From: Roseivivax lentus
Lineage (GTDB): Bacteria > Pseudomonadota > Alphaproteobacteria > Rhodobacterales > Rhodobacteraceae
Assembly: GCF_900156805.1 (NCBI RefSeq)
Contig: NZ_FTOQ01000013.1
Span: 1 to 64,000, forward strand
DNA: 64,000 nucleotides
Reading direction: 5' to 3'
In this document: piece after piece, positions 17,182-28,356 of the stretch
How positions within the stretch are numbered: the first letter of the stretch is position 1
How the letters are laid out: each line of letters opens with the position of its first letter
Position numbers and translations under genes: made by a program
The notes under the pieces: generated by a model
What the model saw: the letters and a program-made list of their open reading frames with translations, nothing else
Databases searched by the model: none
Told to the model about the DNA's origin: nothing

Positions 17182-18528
17182 ATGGCTCTGATCGGTATCC
17201 GCTCCACGCTCTGGGGCCGAATCGTCCGGCTGTCGCCTCCCGCGCTCCTGGTCACGCTCTATCTGACCGTCATCTTGGCAGGCGCGATCCTTTTGTGGCT
17301 GCCGATCTCGCAACAGGCCGGGATCAGCTTCTTCGACGCGCTCTTCACCGCCACGTCGGCGGTGACCGTCACCGGCCTTGCGGTCGTGGATACCGGCGGC
17401 GACTTCACCTTCATCGGGCAGGTCATCCTTGCGCTGCTGATCCAGTTCGGCGGGTTGGGCCTGATGACCTTCGCGGTTTTCGTGCTTTCCGCGATCGGCG
17501 TGAAGGTCGGGCTCGGCGGGCGCCTGATCCTGCGCGAGGATTTGAACCAATCCTCAATGGGCGATCTGCTGAAGCTCGTGAAGCTGCTGTTGTCGGTCGC
17601 CTTGATCTGCGAGGCAGGCGGCGCCGCGATCCTGGCCTTCGTCTTCGTGCCCGAGATGGGTTGGCTGGACGGCCTGTGGTTCGCGATCTTCCACGCCATC
17701 TCGGCCTTCAACAACGCGGGCTTCAGCCTCGAGTCGCAAAGCCTGTCGCCCTGGGTCGGCAACCCCGTGATCAACCTCGTGATCTCCGCGCTGTTCATTC
17801 TCGGCGGGCTGGGTTTCGTGGTGCTGGCCGATCTCTACGAGACGCGCCAGTGGCGTGGCCTGTCCCTGCATACGAAGATAATGCTCTACGGCACTGCCGT
17901 TCTGATGATCGTGCCCTGGGTGCTGTTCGCGGCGCTGGAATGGACCAACCCCGCAACGCTGGGCCCCCTGTCCATCTGGGACAAGCTGCAGGCCAGCTGG
18001 TTTCAGGCGCTGACGCCGCGCACGGCGGGCTTCAACACGCTCGATACCGCCGGCATGCACGAGGCCACGACACTCATGACCATGGCGCTGATGGTGATCG
18101 GTGGCGGCTCCACCTCTACCGCCGGCGGGATCAAGGTGACCACGGCGGTCGTGCTCGTGCTCGCCACCATCGCCTTCTTCCGCAAGCGCACGGAATTGCA
18201 CGCCTTTGGCCGCAGCCTCGCCCTTGATGAGGTGATGAAGGTGCTCGCTCTCACAGTCGTTTCGATCCTGATCCTCGCCTTCGCGCTTTTCGTGGTTTCG
18301 ATCACTTTCGACGGCCTGTTTCTGACACTGGCCTTCGAGGTGGTCTCGGCCTTCGGCACGGTCGGGCTGTCGATGGGGGCCACGGGCGAGCTCGACGCGC
18401 TTGGCCGCGCGACGATCATGGTGGTGATGTTTCTCGGTCGGGTCGGCCCGCTGACTCTTGGCTTCTTCCTTGCCACCCACAGCGTGGCGCGGGTGCGCTA
18501 TCCGAAGGGGCGTATCTATCTCGGCTGA
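17182..18528 (+). CDS. ktrB: Potassium/sodium symport channel subunit (TrkH/KtrB)
   Basis: 448 residues with the four-repeat M1-P-M2 architecture of the Trk/Ktr superfamily. The four selectivity-filter loops can be read in order: SAVTVTGLAVVDTG, ISAFNNAGFSL, PRTAGFNTLDT and SAFGTVGLSMG, each with the conserved filter glycine. This is the inner-membrane pore for K+ uptake, working with the KtrA ring encoded just upstream. The length is that of KtrB, shorter than TrkH. An ATG two bases after the ktrA stop is used; the frame extends upstream, but only inside ktrA. It is convergent with the phosphatase gene, with 12 bases between the stops. Confidence 0.94.
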   Translation: MALIGIRSTLWGRIVRLSPPALLVTLYLTVILAGAILLWLPISQQAGISFFDALFTATSAVTVTGLAVVDTGGDFTFIGQVILALLIQFGGLGLMTFAVFVLSAIGVKVGLGGRLILREDLNQSSMGDLLKLVKLLLSVALICEAGGAAILAFVFVPEMGWLDGLWFAIFHAISAFNNAGFSLESQSLSPWVGNPVINLVISALFILGGLGFVVLADLYETRQWRGLSLHTKIMLYGTAVLMIVPWVLFAALEWTNPATLGPLSIWDKLQASWFQALTPRTAGFNTLDTAGMHEATTLMTMALMVIGGGSTSTAGGIKVTTAVVLVLATIAFFRKRTELHAFGRSLALDEVMKVLALTVVSILILAFALFVVSITFDGLFLTLAFEVVSAFGTVGLSMGATGELDALGRATIMVVMFLGRVGPLTLGFFLATHSVARVRYPKGRIYLG

Positions 18529-18540
18529 AGCGGCGAGCGC

Positions 18541-19944
18541 TCAGATCGCGAGGGACGGCGTGACGCCGCTCTCTTCCAGTGACCAGCGCGCCTGCCATGT
18601 CTCGTCGCGGCGGTCGATCATCAGGAAGTTCCGCTCCGCGGTGTAGTTCGTGCCCTGCCCCGGCAAGGGCCGGATGCGGATCGGATGGCCCGCCAGCGGC
18701 GCTTCGCCCAGCCGCGCAAAGGTGCCGAGGGTCCAGGCCCAGGCCTTGGGCGGCGCGCGGTGGGAAATGCCCGACGCCACGAGTTGATGCACCGGGCCGC
18801 GCCCGCCATCGAGGGTGGCGCGCGTCGCGAGGTGGATCTCTCCCGATACCGCCGTCACCGAGGACCCCGCCGCCTCCATCGCGAGGACTGCGCGCAGCAT
18901 CCGCTGCCATTCCGCGCGATGGGCGTGGCTTTGCCACTGGTCGCGCAGGTCGTCTTCGTACTTCTGCATCGTCGGCAGCGCGTTCATGATGCGCTCGATG
19001 ATCGACAGGCGCGGCCCCAGAAGCGGCACGCTGGAGACGAGGATCACCCGATCCGCCACGTCTTGCCGCGCCGCATCGAATGCCGCCCAGCCCGCCGGGC
19101 CCATGATCCGCGCCTTGGTCCGTTCGGAGCGCAGATCGGGCGCGAGGATCGTCACACCCGGCAGATCGCGCCGGAAGGACAGGGACGCGCCGCTTTCATC
19201 GAGGAACAGTGCCGGGACATCCGCATCGGTCGCCCCGTGCTGGAACAGCAGGAACGCCTCGCGCGCGCATTCGAACAGCAGCTGCCCCACGGGCGAGCCG
19301 AGCTTGTCCTCGTCGAGCGACCCCCACCCGTCGCAGATATCGTGATCGTCCCACATCATCAGCGACGGCACCTGCGCGCACATGCGGGAGAACCCCGCGC
19401 CGGAATAGGTCTCGACATAGCGGTGCAGGAAGCCCCGGCGCAGATGCGCGCGCAGATCGTCAAGCTCCGCCTCGGAGACACGGTCTGGCACCGCTTCAGG
19501 CCAGTCGGCGGTCAGCGGATGGGTGTGGGTGATCTCGTCGGCATAAACCTGATCGCCGCCATGGATCAGCAGGTGGAACGGTGCGGCGCGATGCGTCTCG
19601 TCCATGCGCATCCACATCGCGTTGCGCTCGTCCCCGTCGCGGTCGAGATCGCCATGCTCCTCGCCGTTGCAGGAGACGAAGCCGATCCGCAGATCGCCGT
19701 CCACATCGGTGGCGATCGGGTGATCCTCCCCGGCGAAGCGATAGGCGGCGTTCTGCCCGCGCGGCACCGCGAAATCGAAGCGCCAGATGCCGGTCGCGTC
19801 GATCCGCGTCAGAAGCGTCGCCGCAATCTCGTGCCCGTCCACAACAAACGGACCGGGCGCGTCGGGCCCGTCCGCCGTGACGACGGCGGCGAGATGCAGA
19901 TGCGTGTCGTCGAGATGACGGAAAATCAGGACCGGGCCGATCAT
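18541..19944 (-). CDS. PhoD-like metallophosphatase
   Basis: 467 residues of the alkaline phosphatase D superfamily. Metal-ligand motifs are present: GFVSCNG at the domain start (near residue 90), IHGGDQVYAD, the double-aspartate motif MMWDDHDICDGWG, and the late VSGEIHLAT motif. No signal peptide is seen, which is unusual for secreted PhoD phosphodiesterases and suggests a cytoplasmic relative acting on an unknown phosphoester. It follows the UPF0104 membrane-protein gene by 38 bases on the same strand, so the two are probably one operon. An AAAGGA lies upstream of the ATG. The substrate cannot be assigned from sequence. Confidence 0.85.
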   Translation of the reverse strand: MIGPVLIFRHLDDTHLHLAAVVTADGPDAPGPFVVDGHEIAATLLTRIDATGIWRFDFAVPRGQNAAYRFAGEDHPIATDVDGDLRIGFVSCNGEEHGDLDRDGDERNAMWMRMDETHRAAPFHLLIHGGDQVYADEITHTHPLTADWPEAVPDRVSEAELDDLRAHLRRGFLHRYVETYSGAGFSRMCAQVPSLMMWDDHDICDGWGSLDEDKLGSPVGQLLFECAREAFLLFQHGATDADVPALFLDESGASLSFRRDLPGVTILAPDLRSERTKARIMGPAGWAAFDAARQDVADRVILVSSVPLLGPRLSIIERIMNALPTMQKYEDDLRDQWQSHAHRAEWQRMLRAVLAMEAAGSSVTAVSGEIHLATRATLDGGRGPVHQLVASGISHRAPPKAWAWTLGTFARLGEAPLAGHPIRIRPLPGQGTNYTAERNFLMIDRRDETWQARWSLEESGVTPSLAI

Positions 19945-19982
19945 TGCAGCGAACTATCCTTTGGGAAGGTCAGAGGTCACAC

Positions 19983-20927
19983 CTAAGTGGGCGGGTCCTC
20001 GGCCTCAACACGCCTGCGACGAATTAGGATCGGCAACACGCCCGGCAACACGGCCGCAAGAAAGACCAGCCCAAAGGCGATGGAGGCGGCAAGACCCGCC
20101 GACTCGCTGGCGCCCGCGATGGGAAAGAGGGCGGCGGCGACACCTTCGCGCAGGCCCCAGCCAGCCACCGTGACCGGCACCAGCATCATGAACAGGATCA
20201 GCGGCACCAGCCCCAGCACGGCGGCCAGTGGCAGCGACGTGCCGATCGCCATCGCGCAGGCATGAAAGGCGAAGATGTTGCACCCCGCCGTGGTCAGCGC
20301 CAGCGGCAATTGCAGCGGCAAGGCCTTCCGGCCCAGAAGCGACGCCTCGAGCGCGGACCACAGATCCTGCAGCGCCCGCCGCTGCGGCCCGGGCAGGAGC
20401 CAGCCGAACCACAGGATGAAGGGCAGGCCGAGGCAGACCAGCAACAGGGGCGCCGTGATCGAGGTCAGCCAGACCGGCCAGCGCAGCCCGCCCGGCTGGA
20501 TCGTGGTGATGACATAGGTGACCGCGAAGATGGCGAAGATGCCCGCCTGCTGCGACAGCCGTTCGAAGAAGACCGCCTGCGCCGCCCTGAGCAGGCCCGC
20601 GGGCTTGCGCATCCGGTAGGCCCGGCCCGCATCCCCCATCATGCCGCCGGGCAGCGACTGGTTGACGAATTGCGACATGTAATATTCGCGGACCGCGTGA
20701 CGGTAGCTCATCGGTTGCCGAAGCCGCCCGGCGATCAGCTTCCAGCGCCAGGCCGACAGAAGCGTCTGCAGCGTCATCACCGCCACCGCCAGCGCGATCC
20801 AGCCCGGATCCGCGCGGCGCAGGATGCGCAGCGCTTCCTGCCCGTCCACCGCCATCCACAAGAGCGTCAGCAGCGTCACGCTCACCGCGATCTGGACGAG
20901 GCGCAATTGGCGTCGCGACAATCCCAT
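19983..20927 (-). CDS. UPF0104 / LPG-synthase transmembrane-domain protein
   Basis: 314 residues, an integral membrane protein with about eight hydrophobic segments. It matches the transmembrane region of lysylphosphatidylglycerol synthases (UPF0104 family): the motif FVNQSLPGGMMGDAGRAYRM and the later VPVTVAGWGLREGVAA are the family's two signature loops. It lacks the soluble aminoacyl-transferase domain of MprF, so it is a flippase-like or lipid-handling protein of unknown substrate. It precedes the PhoD-like gene in a likely two-gene operon. The first 12 residues are basic, then the first membrane helix starts; ATG is at 20927. Confidence 0.83.
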   Translation of the reverse strand: MGLSRRQLRLVQIAVSVTLLTLLWMAVDGQEALRILRRADPGWIALAVAVMTLQTLLSAWRWKLIAGRLRQPMSYRHAVREYYMSQFVNQSLPGGMMGDAGRAYRMRKPAGLLRAAQAVFFERLSQQAGIFAIFAVTYVITTIQPGGLRWPVWLTSITAPLLLVCLGLPFILWFGWLLPGPQRRALQDLWSALEASLLGRKALPLQLPLALTTAGCNIFAFHACAMAIGTSLPLAAVLGLVPLILFMMLVPVTVAGWGLREGVAAALFPIAGASESAGLAASIAFGLVFLAAVLPGVLPILIRRRRVEAEDPPT

Positions 20928-21062
20928 CGGTGGCGTCTATCCTGCCCGTGATCCCATGCCGATGCTTTACGCCGGGCGGGCCTTCCGCACAATGATCGCG
21001 GCGATACGGAGCACAGTTCTTGCCACCTGCCGTCACCCGCTGACCGCAGCATGCAATGAAAA

Positions 21063-21089
21063 AACCCGCCGGCACGGGGCCGGCGGGTT
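21063..21089 (-). terminator. Rho-independent terminator of icd
   Basis: AACCCGCCGGC and GCCGGCGGGTT form a perfect 11-base stem around a five-base loop. Read on the minus strand it ends in TTTTTT (21058-21063). It lies 23 bases after the icd stop codon and closes that gene. Confidence 0.9.
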
Positions 21090-21112
21090 CAGCATGTCGC
21101 GAGACGCGGCGA

Positions 21113-23335
<2,223 letters not shown>

Positions 23336-23631
23336 GGCTGGTGTCCTTTCATCCGTTTGAGCGCTCTATACCCGTTCGGTATACCATGGTCTACCGAAAT
23401 TTCTGCAGCCTGTGCGTTTGTGGGTCCCAAGATCTGAACCCCGCGATCCCGCACCGGCGATCATCGGAAACGGGCGTGATCCGTCTGCCGTTGTATCGCA
23501 CAGGAAGGGGCATGACATAAACCGTCCCGCGCGGCGTCACGCAGGCTTCCGGCGCATCTTCGCGCGCCGGACGACAGGGCTTGGCGGTTGTGGGAAACCT
23601 GGGGATGCGCCGGCGCGACGGCCCGGATGGC
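23336..23631. other. Intergenic region with icd promoter
   Basis: About 300 bases between the icd start and the end of the first histidine kinase gene. The icd promoter should be here; the sequence TTCGGTATACCATGGTCTACCGAA at 23373-23396 is an imperfect inverted repeat (TTCGGTA / TACCGAA arms) close to the icd start and could be an operator. No gene is supported. Confidence 0.5.
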
Positions 23632-25308
23632 TCAGGCGGCCTTGTCGGTCTCGAGCGCCTGCATCTGCGCCTTCGGCATGTCGAAGTAGAAGCAGCTGCC
23701 CTCGCCCAGGCGGCTCTCCACGTGAATGGAGGCACTGTGCTTGTCAAGGATGCGCTTGGTGATGGCGAGGCCGAGGCCGGTGCCTTCGCGGCGCACGCCG
23801 TCGGCGGCCTGAAGCTGCGCGAAAGTATCGAAGAGCTTCTTGATCCCGTCCTCGGAGATGCCGGGACCGCGATCGCGCACCGCGACGCGCCACGCCGTGC
23901 CGTGATCGGTCACGGACACATCGACCACGTCGCCTTCGTAGGAATACTTCGCCGCGTTCGAGATCAGGTTGGCCATGACCTGCATCAGCCGCGCCGGATC
24001 GCCCTCGATCATCGCGCCCGACCGATCCGAGGAATAGGCGAGGCCGACCTTGAGCCCGCTCGCATAGGTCTGGTGCGAGACGACCGCGTCGCGGATCAGC
24101 ACATCGAGGTCGATATGCTCCTTCTCGAACCGCATCTGGCCCGCCTCGATCTTCTCGAGGTCGAGTATGTCGTTGACAATGAACAAAAGCCGGTCGGTGT
24201 TGCGCGCCGCGATCTTCAGAAGCTCGCCCGCCTGCGAGGTCAGATCGCTCGTGAAGCGGCCCTCCAGCATCTTCAGCGCGCCCGCGATCGAGGTCAGCGG
24301 CGTGCGCAATTCATGGCTGACCATGGACACTGAGGACAGCTTGGCCCGCGCCAGCGCCTGCCGTTCGGTCACGTCCCGCACGAGCGAGATGAAGACCATT
24401 TCGCCATTGGCCTGCTCGAACAGCCGGGTCGAGATCTCGGTCGGTGTCTCGGACTCGTTGGTCAGCGAGAAGGTCGTCTCGACATCACCGCGCACCAGCG
24501 GTGCGAGCCGCTCGCGGATACGGGCCTCGTCAAGCTGGGGATCGATGTCGAGGATACGCCGCCGCAAGGCCTCGTCCTGTGTCCAGCCGTGGCGCTGACA
24601 GGCGGAATTGTTCATGTAGGTGATCGACAGGTCGGTCAGCCGGTAGATGTAGACCTCGTCCTGCAGGTTATCGAGAAGGCCGCGCACCTGCCTGTCCGCC
24701 GCCGCAGCGCGCAGGCTGGTCACATCCGACCGGATCGAGATCGCCTTGATGAGCCGCCCGGACTTGTCGGTGATCGGCACGATCGTCGCCTGGAACCAGC
24801 GTCGCTCGCCGGATTTCATTACGGCGGAGTGTTCACCCGACCAGGAGATGCCCTTCGAGATCTTTTCGCGGATCTCGAGAAAGACCCGCGTCCCGTCCTT
24901 CCCGTCGTAAAGGAAATGGGGTGTCCGGCCGATGCATTCATGGCGCGAATAGCCGAAGGTCTCGGCGAACCGCTCGTTCACGTCGATGATCTCTCCGGCG
25001 GAATTCGTGACCGACACGATGGCATGCGTATCGAGCGCGCCGCGCATCGCCGCGTTTTCCTTCAACTGCATCGAGAGGATCTGCGATTGTTGCTTGTTAT
25101 AGGTCTGCAACTGGAAGAACGCGCAGCTCGCCACGATCAGCACGGTACTGGTCAGCAGGTAGATATCGAAGGACAGGTAATCGGTCGCGGGCGAGAATTC
25201 GAGGATGGTCAGGATCGCGAACGCAACCAGCAGACCGGACACGACAAGCGCACCGCCCAGAGTGGAACGATACCGGGACAGCGCCCGCCTGATCCGTTCT
25301 GCTCTCAT
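23632..25308 (-). CDS. PAS-domain sensor histidine kinase
   Basis: 558 residues. Two transmembrane segments (about 17-37 and 47-68) precede two PAS domains (about 90-205 and 210-315). The kinase core follows: HisKA with the phospho-acceptor histidine in SMVSHELRTPLTSI (near residue 333), and a complete HATPase domain with N box NLISNAAKYS, G1 DRGPGIS, F box LFDTFAQ and G2 GTGLGLAI. There is almost no periplasmic loop, so sensing is probably cytoplasmic or within the membrane. AGGAGGGG sits just before the ATG. It has no receiver domain and no receiver gene directly beside it; the nearest are at 27617 and 28357. Confidence 0.92.
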   Translation of the reverse strand: MRAERIRRALSRYRSTLGGALVVSGLLVAFAILTILEFSPATDYLSFDIYLLTSTVLIVASCAFFQLQTYNKQQSQILSMQLKENAAMRGALDTHAIVSVTNSAGEIIDVNERFAETFGYSRHECIGRTPHFLYDGKDGTRVFLEIREKISKGISWSGEHSAVMKSGERRWFQATIVPITDKSGRLIKAISIRSDVTSLRAAAADRQVRGLLDNLQDEVYIYRLTDLSITYMNNSACQRHGWTQDEALRRRILDIDPQLDEARIRERLAPLVRGDVETTFSLTNESETPTEISTRLFEQANGEMVFISLVRDVTERQALARAKLSSVSMVSHELRTPLTSIAGALKMLEGRFTSDLTSQAGELLKIAARNTDRLLFIVNDILDLEKIEAGQMRFEKEHIDLDVLIRDAVVSHQTYASGLKVGLAYSSDRSGAMIEGDPARLMQVMANLISNAAKYSYEGDVVDVSVTDHGTAWRVAVRDRGPGISEDGIKKLFDTFAQLQAADGVRREGTGLGLAITKRILDKHSASIHVESRLGEGSCFYFDMPKAQMQALETDKAA

Positions 25309-25400
25309 CCTTGCCCCTCCTGCCGCACAATTCGGCTCGTAAATCCTTTATTATCCCCGAATTAGGACAAGACTTTGGCAGGTAAGGGACGCTTTACGGG

Positions 25401-27413
25401 TCATGCCGCGTCGCTGGTGCGCGCGCGGTATGCCGTGCGCGTCAACACGAACTCGATCCGGTCGGTCTCGGACCCGACCCGCCGATACCGAAGCGCGGCC
25501 CCGCCTTTGCGCGCGAGACGATCCGCAATGACCAGATCGAGGCCGGGATCGTCGCCCTCGGCACTGCCGCAATCCAGCGTGAAACGATCCCCGAAGACCG
25601 TGCCCGGAAGCACATTCGGATAGCGCGGGCCCGTCACCTCGAAGACAAGGACGAGCAATTCGTCCTCTTCCCGCAGATCGACGGACAGATCGGGCGCCGG
25701 GTAGGCGTGCGAGATGTGGCGCAACACGGCATTGAGCGCGCGCGACAGCTCGTTGGCGCTGCCCTGAACCGAGAGGCGGGCGTAATCCGGCATGACCCGT
25801 GCGATCGGCTCACCCAGCACCGTGCGGCCCTGCACGAGCGGCGACAGCAGGCCTTCGAGACAAAGGTCCGTCACTGGCGCCGCGTTGCCACCCGCCTCGA
25901 TGTCGGAGATATCCAGAATGCGGTCAAGAAGCCCCAGAAGCTGCCGCCCCGAGGCACCAATGCGGTTACCGGTTCTCGCGATATCCTCAACGAACGGGCT
26001 GAGCGATTCCTTGGACACGTCCTCCGGCAGCCCCTTGTAGCTTCCGAGGTTCTGCGGATTTTCGAGAAACGCGGCATAGCCCAGCAGCACCGAAAGCGGC
26101 GTGCGCAATTCGTGGCTCATCTGGTCGAGAAAGATCGATTTGGCATGGTTCGCGGCCTCGGCGGCCTGCCGCGCCTGAACCAGCTCGGTGATGTCGACGC
26201 GGAAGCCCACGGTGCTGCCATCGGCCAGCAGTTTCTCCGACACCTTCAGCCAGCGGCCATCGGTCAGACGTTGGACGGTCGCACCATCGAGGGTGCGATG
26301 CCGCCGCATCCGTTCCTCGAACCAGGCGTCTTCGCGACCGATCGCATCGAGGTACTCGCCCCTGTCCACGCCGAACCGGATGATGTCGGCGAAGGAGGTG
26401 CCGGGCGTCATCTTCTCTGCGGAGAGCGGGTAGTAATTGCGATAGGCATCGTTGCTGGTCAGGAAGCGATCATTGGCGTCGTAGATCGCGAAGCCGTCGT
26501 CAATCGCGTTGATCGAATCCTGAAGACGGTCCTCGGCCCGGCGACGCGCGGCATGAAAGCGGTCGAGAAGAATGTAAACGAAGAAGACGAACGCGCCGAG
26601 ACCGGCGAAGAGCGCCCAGATCGAAGCGGTATCGGAGGCCGAGGTCGGCCATCCCACGCTCGGCGCTGCGGTCAGCGTCCATTTCTGGTCGAGGGCCTCG
26701 ACCGGCACCTCGATCGCCGCGGAAGGCAGAAGGTCGGAGGCACCGAACACCGAAGGTCTGCCCGTGACCGGATCGCCGATAACCGCAAAATCGAGCCCGC
26801 TGGCGGTCGCGACATCTGCAACCGCGTCGAACGCATCGTCGATCCGGGCCACGATCGACACAACGCCCCAGGGGCTATTGGTTATCAAATCGTCCACCCC
26901 GACCCGGACGATCAGTCCGCGTCCGCCCTGCGCCAGATCCACGGGGCCCGCAATGACCGGTTTCCGGCTGGCCATGGCCGTCAGGACGCCGGGATATTGA
27001 TCGGGCAGGTTTCGGTAATCGATGCCGATGACGCTGTCGTTCGGGCCCCTCGGGTAGACATGGCGCACCACGAGATCCGGAGCCGCGGCGATGTTCAGGA
27101 TTTCGATCCCGTCGTCCAATCCCACGGCATCCGCGCTGAAGCGCGCCGCGATCTTGGCGAAGACCTCGTCAGAGATATCGGTATCGCGCGCGACGGCCGT
27201 GGCCACGCCCCGCGCAATGAAGGCGAGGCCTTCGATGTTGGCTTCGATCTGATCGGCAAGCCGTTGTGCCTGCGCTTCGACCTCCAGCCGTGATGTCGCC
27301 TTGTCGTATGACAGGGACTTGTCAACGACGAACAGGCTTGCCACGCAGACCGCGATGAGGATCGAAATCGCGATAGTCGTATGGCGTGGAAGAGAAGACC
27401 GTTTCTTCAGCAT
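25401..27413 (-). CDS. CHASE/PAS sensor kinase with degenerate ATPase domain
   Basis: 670 residues. A transmembrane segment (about 13-32) is followed by a periplasmic CHASE-type domain (about 40-260), a second transmembrane segment (about 265-285) and a PAS domain (about 300-415). HisKA carries an intact acceptor histidine in DQMSHELRTPLSVL (near residue 435). The C-terminal ATPase domain is divergent: an N-box-like ANELSRALNAVLRHIS is visible, but the G1 DxGxG motif is missing and the G2 box reads DDPGLDLVI. It may be unable to autophosphorylate and could receive phosphate from another kinase or act as a phosphatase. The ATG at 27413 is used; GTG codons at 27416 and 27425 are alternatives. 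It lies in tandem upstream of the other kinase gene. Confidence 0.86.
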   Translation of the reverse strand: MLKKRSSLPRHTTIAISILIAVCVASLFVVDKSLSYDKATSRLEVEAQAQRLADQIEANIEGLAFIARGVATAVARDTDISDEVFAKIAARFSADAVGLDDGIEILNIAAAPDLVVRHVYPRGPNDSVIGIDYRNLPDQYPGVLTAMASRKPVIAGPVDLAQGGRGLIVRVGVDDLITNSPWGVVSIVARIDDAFDAVADVATASGLDFAVIGDPVTGRPSVFGASDLLPSAAIEVPVEALDQKWTLTAAPSVGWPTSASDTASIWALFAGLGAFVFFVYILLDRFHAARRRAEDRLQDSINAIDDGFAIYDANDRFLTSNDAYRNYYPLSAEKMTPGTSFADIIRFGVDRGEYLDAIGREDAWFEERMRRHRTLDGATVQRLTDGRWLKVSEKLLADGSTVGFRVDITELVQARQAAEAANHAKSIFLDQMSHELRTPLSVLLGYAAFLENPQNLGSYKGLPEDVSKESLSPFVEDIARTGNRIGASGRQLLGLLDRILDISDIEAGGNAAPVTDLCLEGLLSPLVQGRTVLGEPIARVMPDYARLSVQGSANELSRALNAVLRHISHAYPAPDLSVDLREEDELLVLVFEVTGPRYPNVLPGTVFGDRFTLDCGSAEGDDPGLDLVIADRLARKGGAALRYRRVGSETDRIEFVLTRTAYRARTSDAA

Positions 27414-27616
27414 CACGGAGACCACCCAGGTTACCGATATTTTTTGATACGCGAAACACAGAACGGGGCTACAACCAATCCGGGAGGATTATCCGGATAA
27501 TCCAATGATATTACAGGCCTAAAACACTCTGGCCGTAAATACGTTGCCAAAAGTCAACGCAATGTTGGATGGCATCTTTTCCGGTTTCGAGTAGCATCTC
27601 CAAAACGGGGTCGAAG

Positions 27617-27997
27617 ATGCCAGCACTGAACACTGTCCTCCACGTGGAGGACGACGCCGACATTCAGGAAATCGCCCGCCTTGCGCTCGAAATGGTGGGC
27701 GGCTTGCAGGTGCACCAATTTTCGGCGGGCCAGGCAGCAGTGGCCGCGGCCCCTTCCCTTTCGCCCGATTTGATCCTGCTCGACCAGATGATGCCCGAGA
27801 TGAACGGCGAGGAAACGCTGGCCGCGCTGCGGGAGGTGCCGGGCTACGAGACGCTTCCGGTGGTGTTCATGTCGGCGCAGACGCATGACAGTTCCGCTGC
27901 ATTGGTGGCACGGACGGGCGCGGCGGGCTTCATCTCGAAGCCGTTCGACCCGATGACCCTGACCGACGACATCAAGGCGCTTCTGAAACAGGGTTAA
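27617..27997 (+). CDS. Single-domain response regulator (CheY-like receiver)
   Basis: 126 residues, only a receiver domain. Acidic pocket residues are in VLHVEDDAD, the phospho-acceptor aspartate is Asp56 in LILLDQMMPEMNG, the conserved threonine/serine position is in VVFMSAQ, and the lysine is in FISKPFDP. It has no output domain, so it relays phosphate or binds a partner such as the HPt protein encoded convergently. The ATG at 27617 gives the normal N-terminus; a 16-codon upstream extension has no support. Its stop overlaps the stop of the HPt gene by four bases. It is divergent from the degenerate kinase gene. Confidence 0.92.
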   Translation: MPALNTVLHVEDDADIQEIARLALEMVGGLQVHQFSAGQAAVAAAPSLSPDLILLDQMMPEMNGEETLAALREVPGYETLPVVFMSAQTHDSSAALVARTGAAGFISKPFDPMTLTDDIKALLKQG

Positions 27998-28353
27998 GCG
28001 GCGCTTTCGATTTCGAGGATCTCGTCGATATCGTCCAAAAGGGAATCCATGGCCGCACGCAGCGTGGCGTCCTTCAGGGGCGCGCCCTGCTGCGGCATCG
28101 CCTCGATGGCATTGTCGATCTGCGCCGCGCGCGCGCCAAGCGCCGCGAACCCGAGGCTCCCGGCCACGCCCGCAATGCGATGCACCCGCATCCGGATCTC
28201 GGCCCAGACGCGGGAAGCGCTGTTGGGGTCGTCGAGCAGGTCGACCAGGCTTTCCATCTCGGCAAGCCGCTCCTCGAGACCATCGAGAAAGCGCTGACGG
28301 ATCGCCTGCATGGGATCATCCGTCGCGAATCTGACTGCATTGGCCTGCGACAC
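27994..28353 (-). CDS. HPt phosphotransfer protein
   Basis: 119 residues, all helical, matching a stand-alone histidine phosphotransfer domain. The phospho-accepting histidine is His58 in RMRVHRIAGVAGSLGF, with the conserved glycine five residues later and the following GSLGF turn. It would shuttle phosphate between receivers in a multistep relay. Translation starts at a GTG (28353) four bases after the stop of the upstream receiver/GGDEF-like gene, so the two are one operon. It contains no other domain. Confidence 0.88.
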   Translation of the reverse strand: MSQANAVRFATDDPMQAIRQRFLDGLEERLAEMESLVDLLDDPNSASRVWAEIRMRVHRIAGVAGSLGFAALGARAAQIDNAIEAMPQQGAPLKDATLRAAMDSLLDDIDEILEIESAA

Positions 28354-28356
28354 TGT

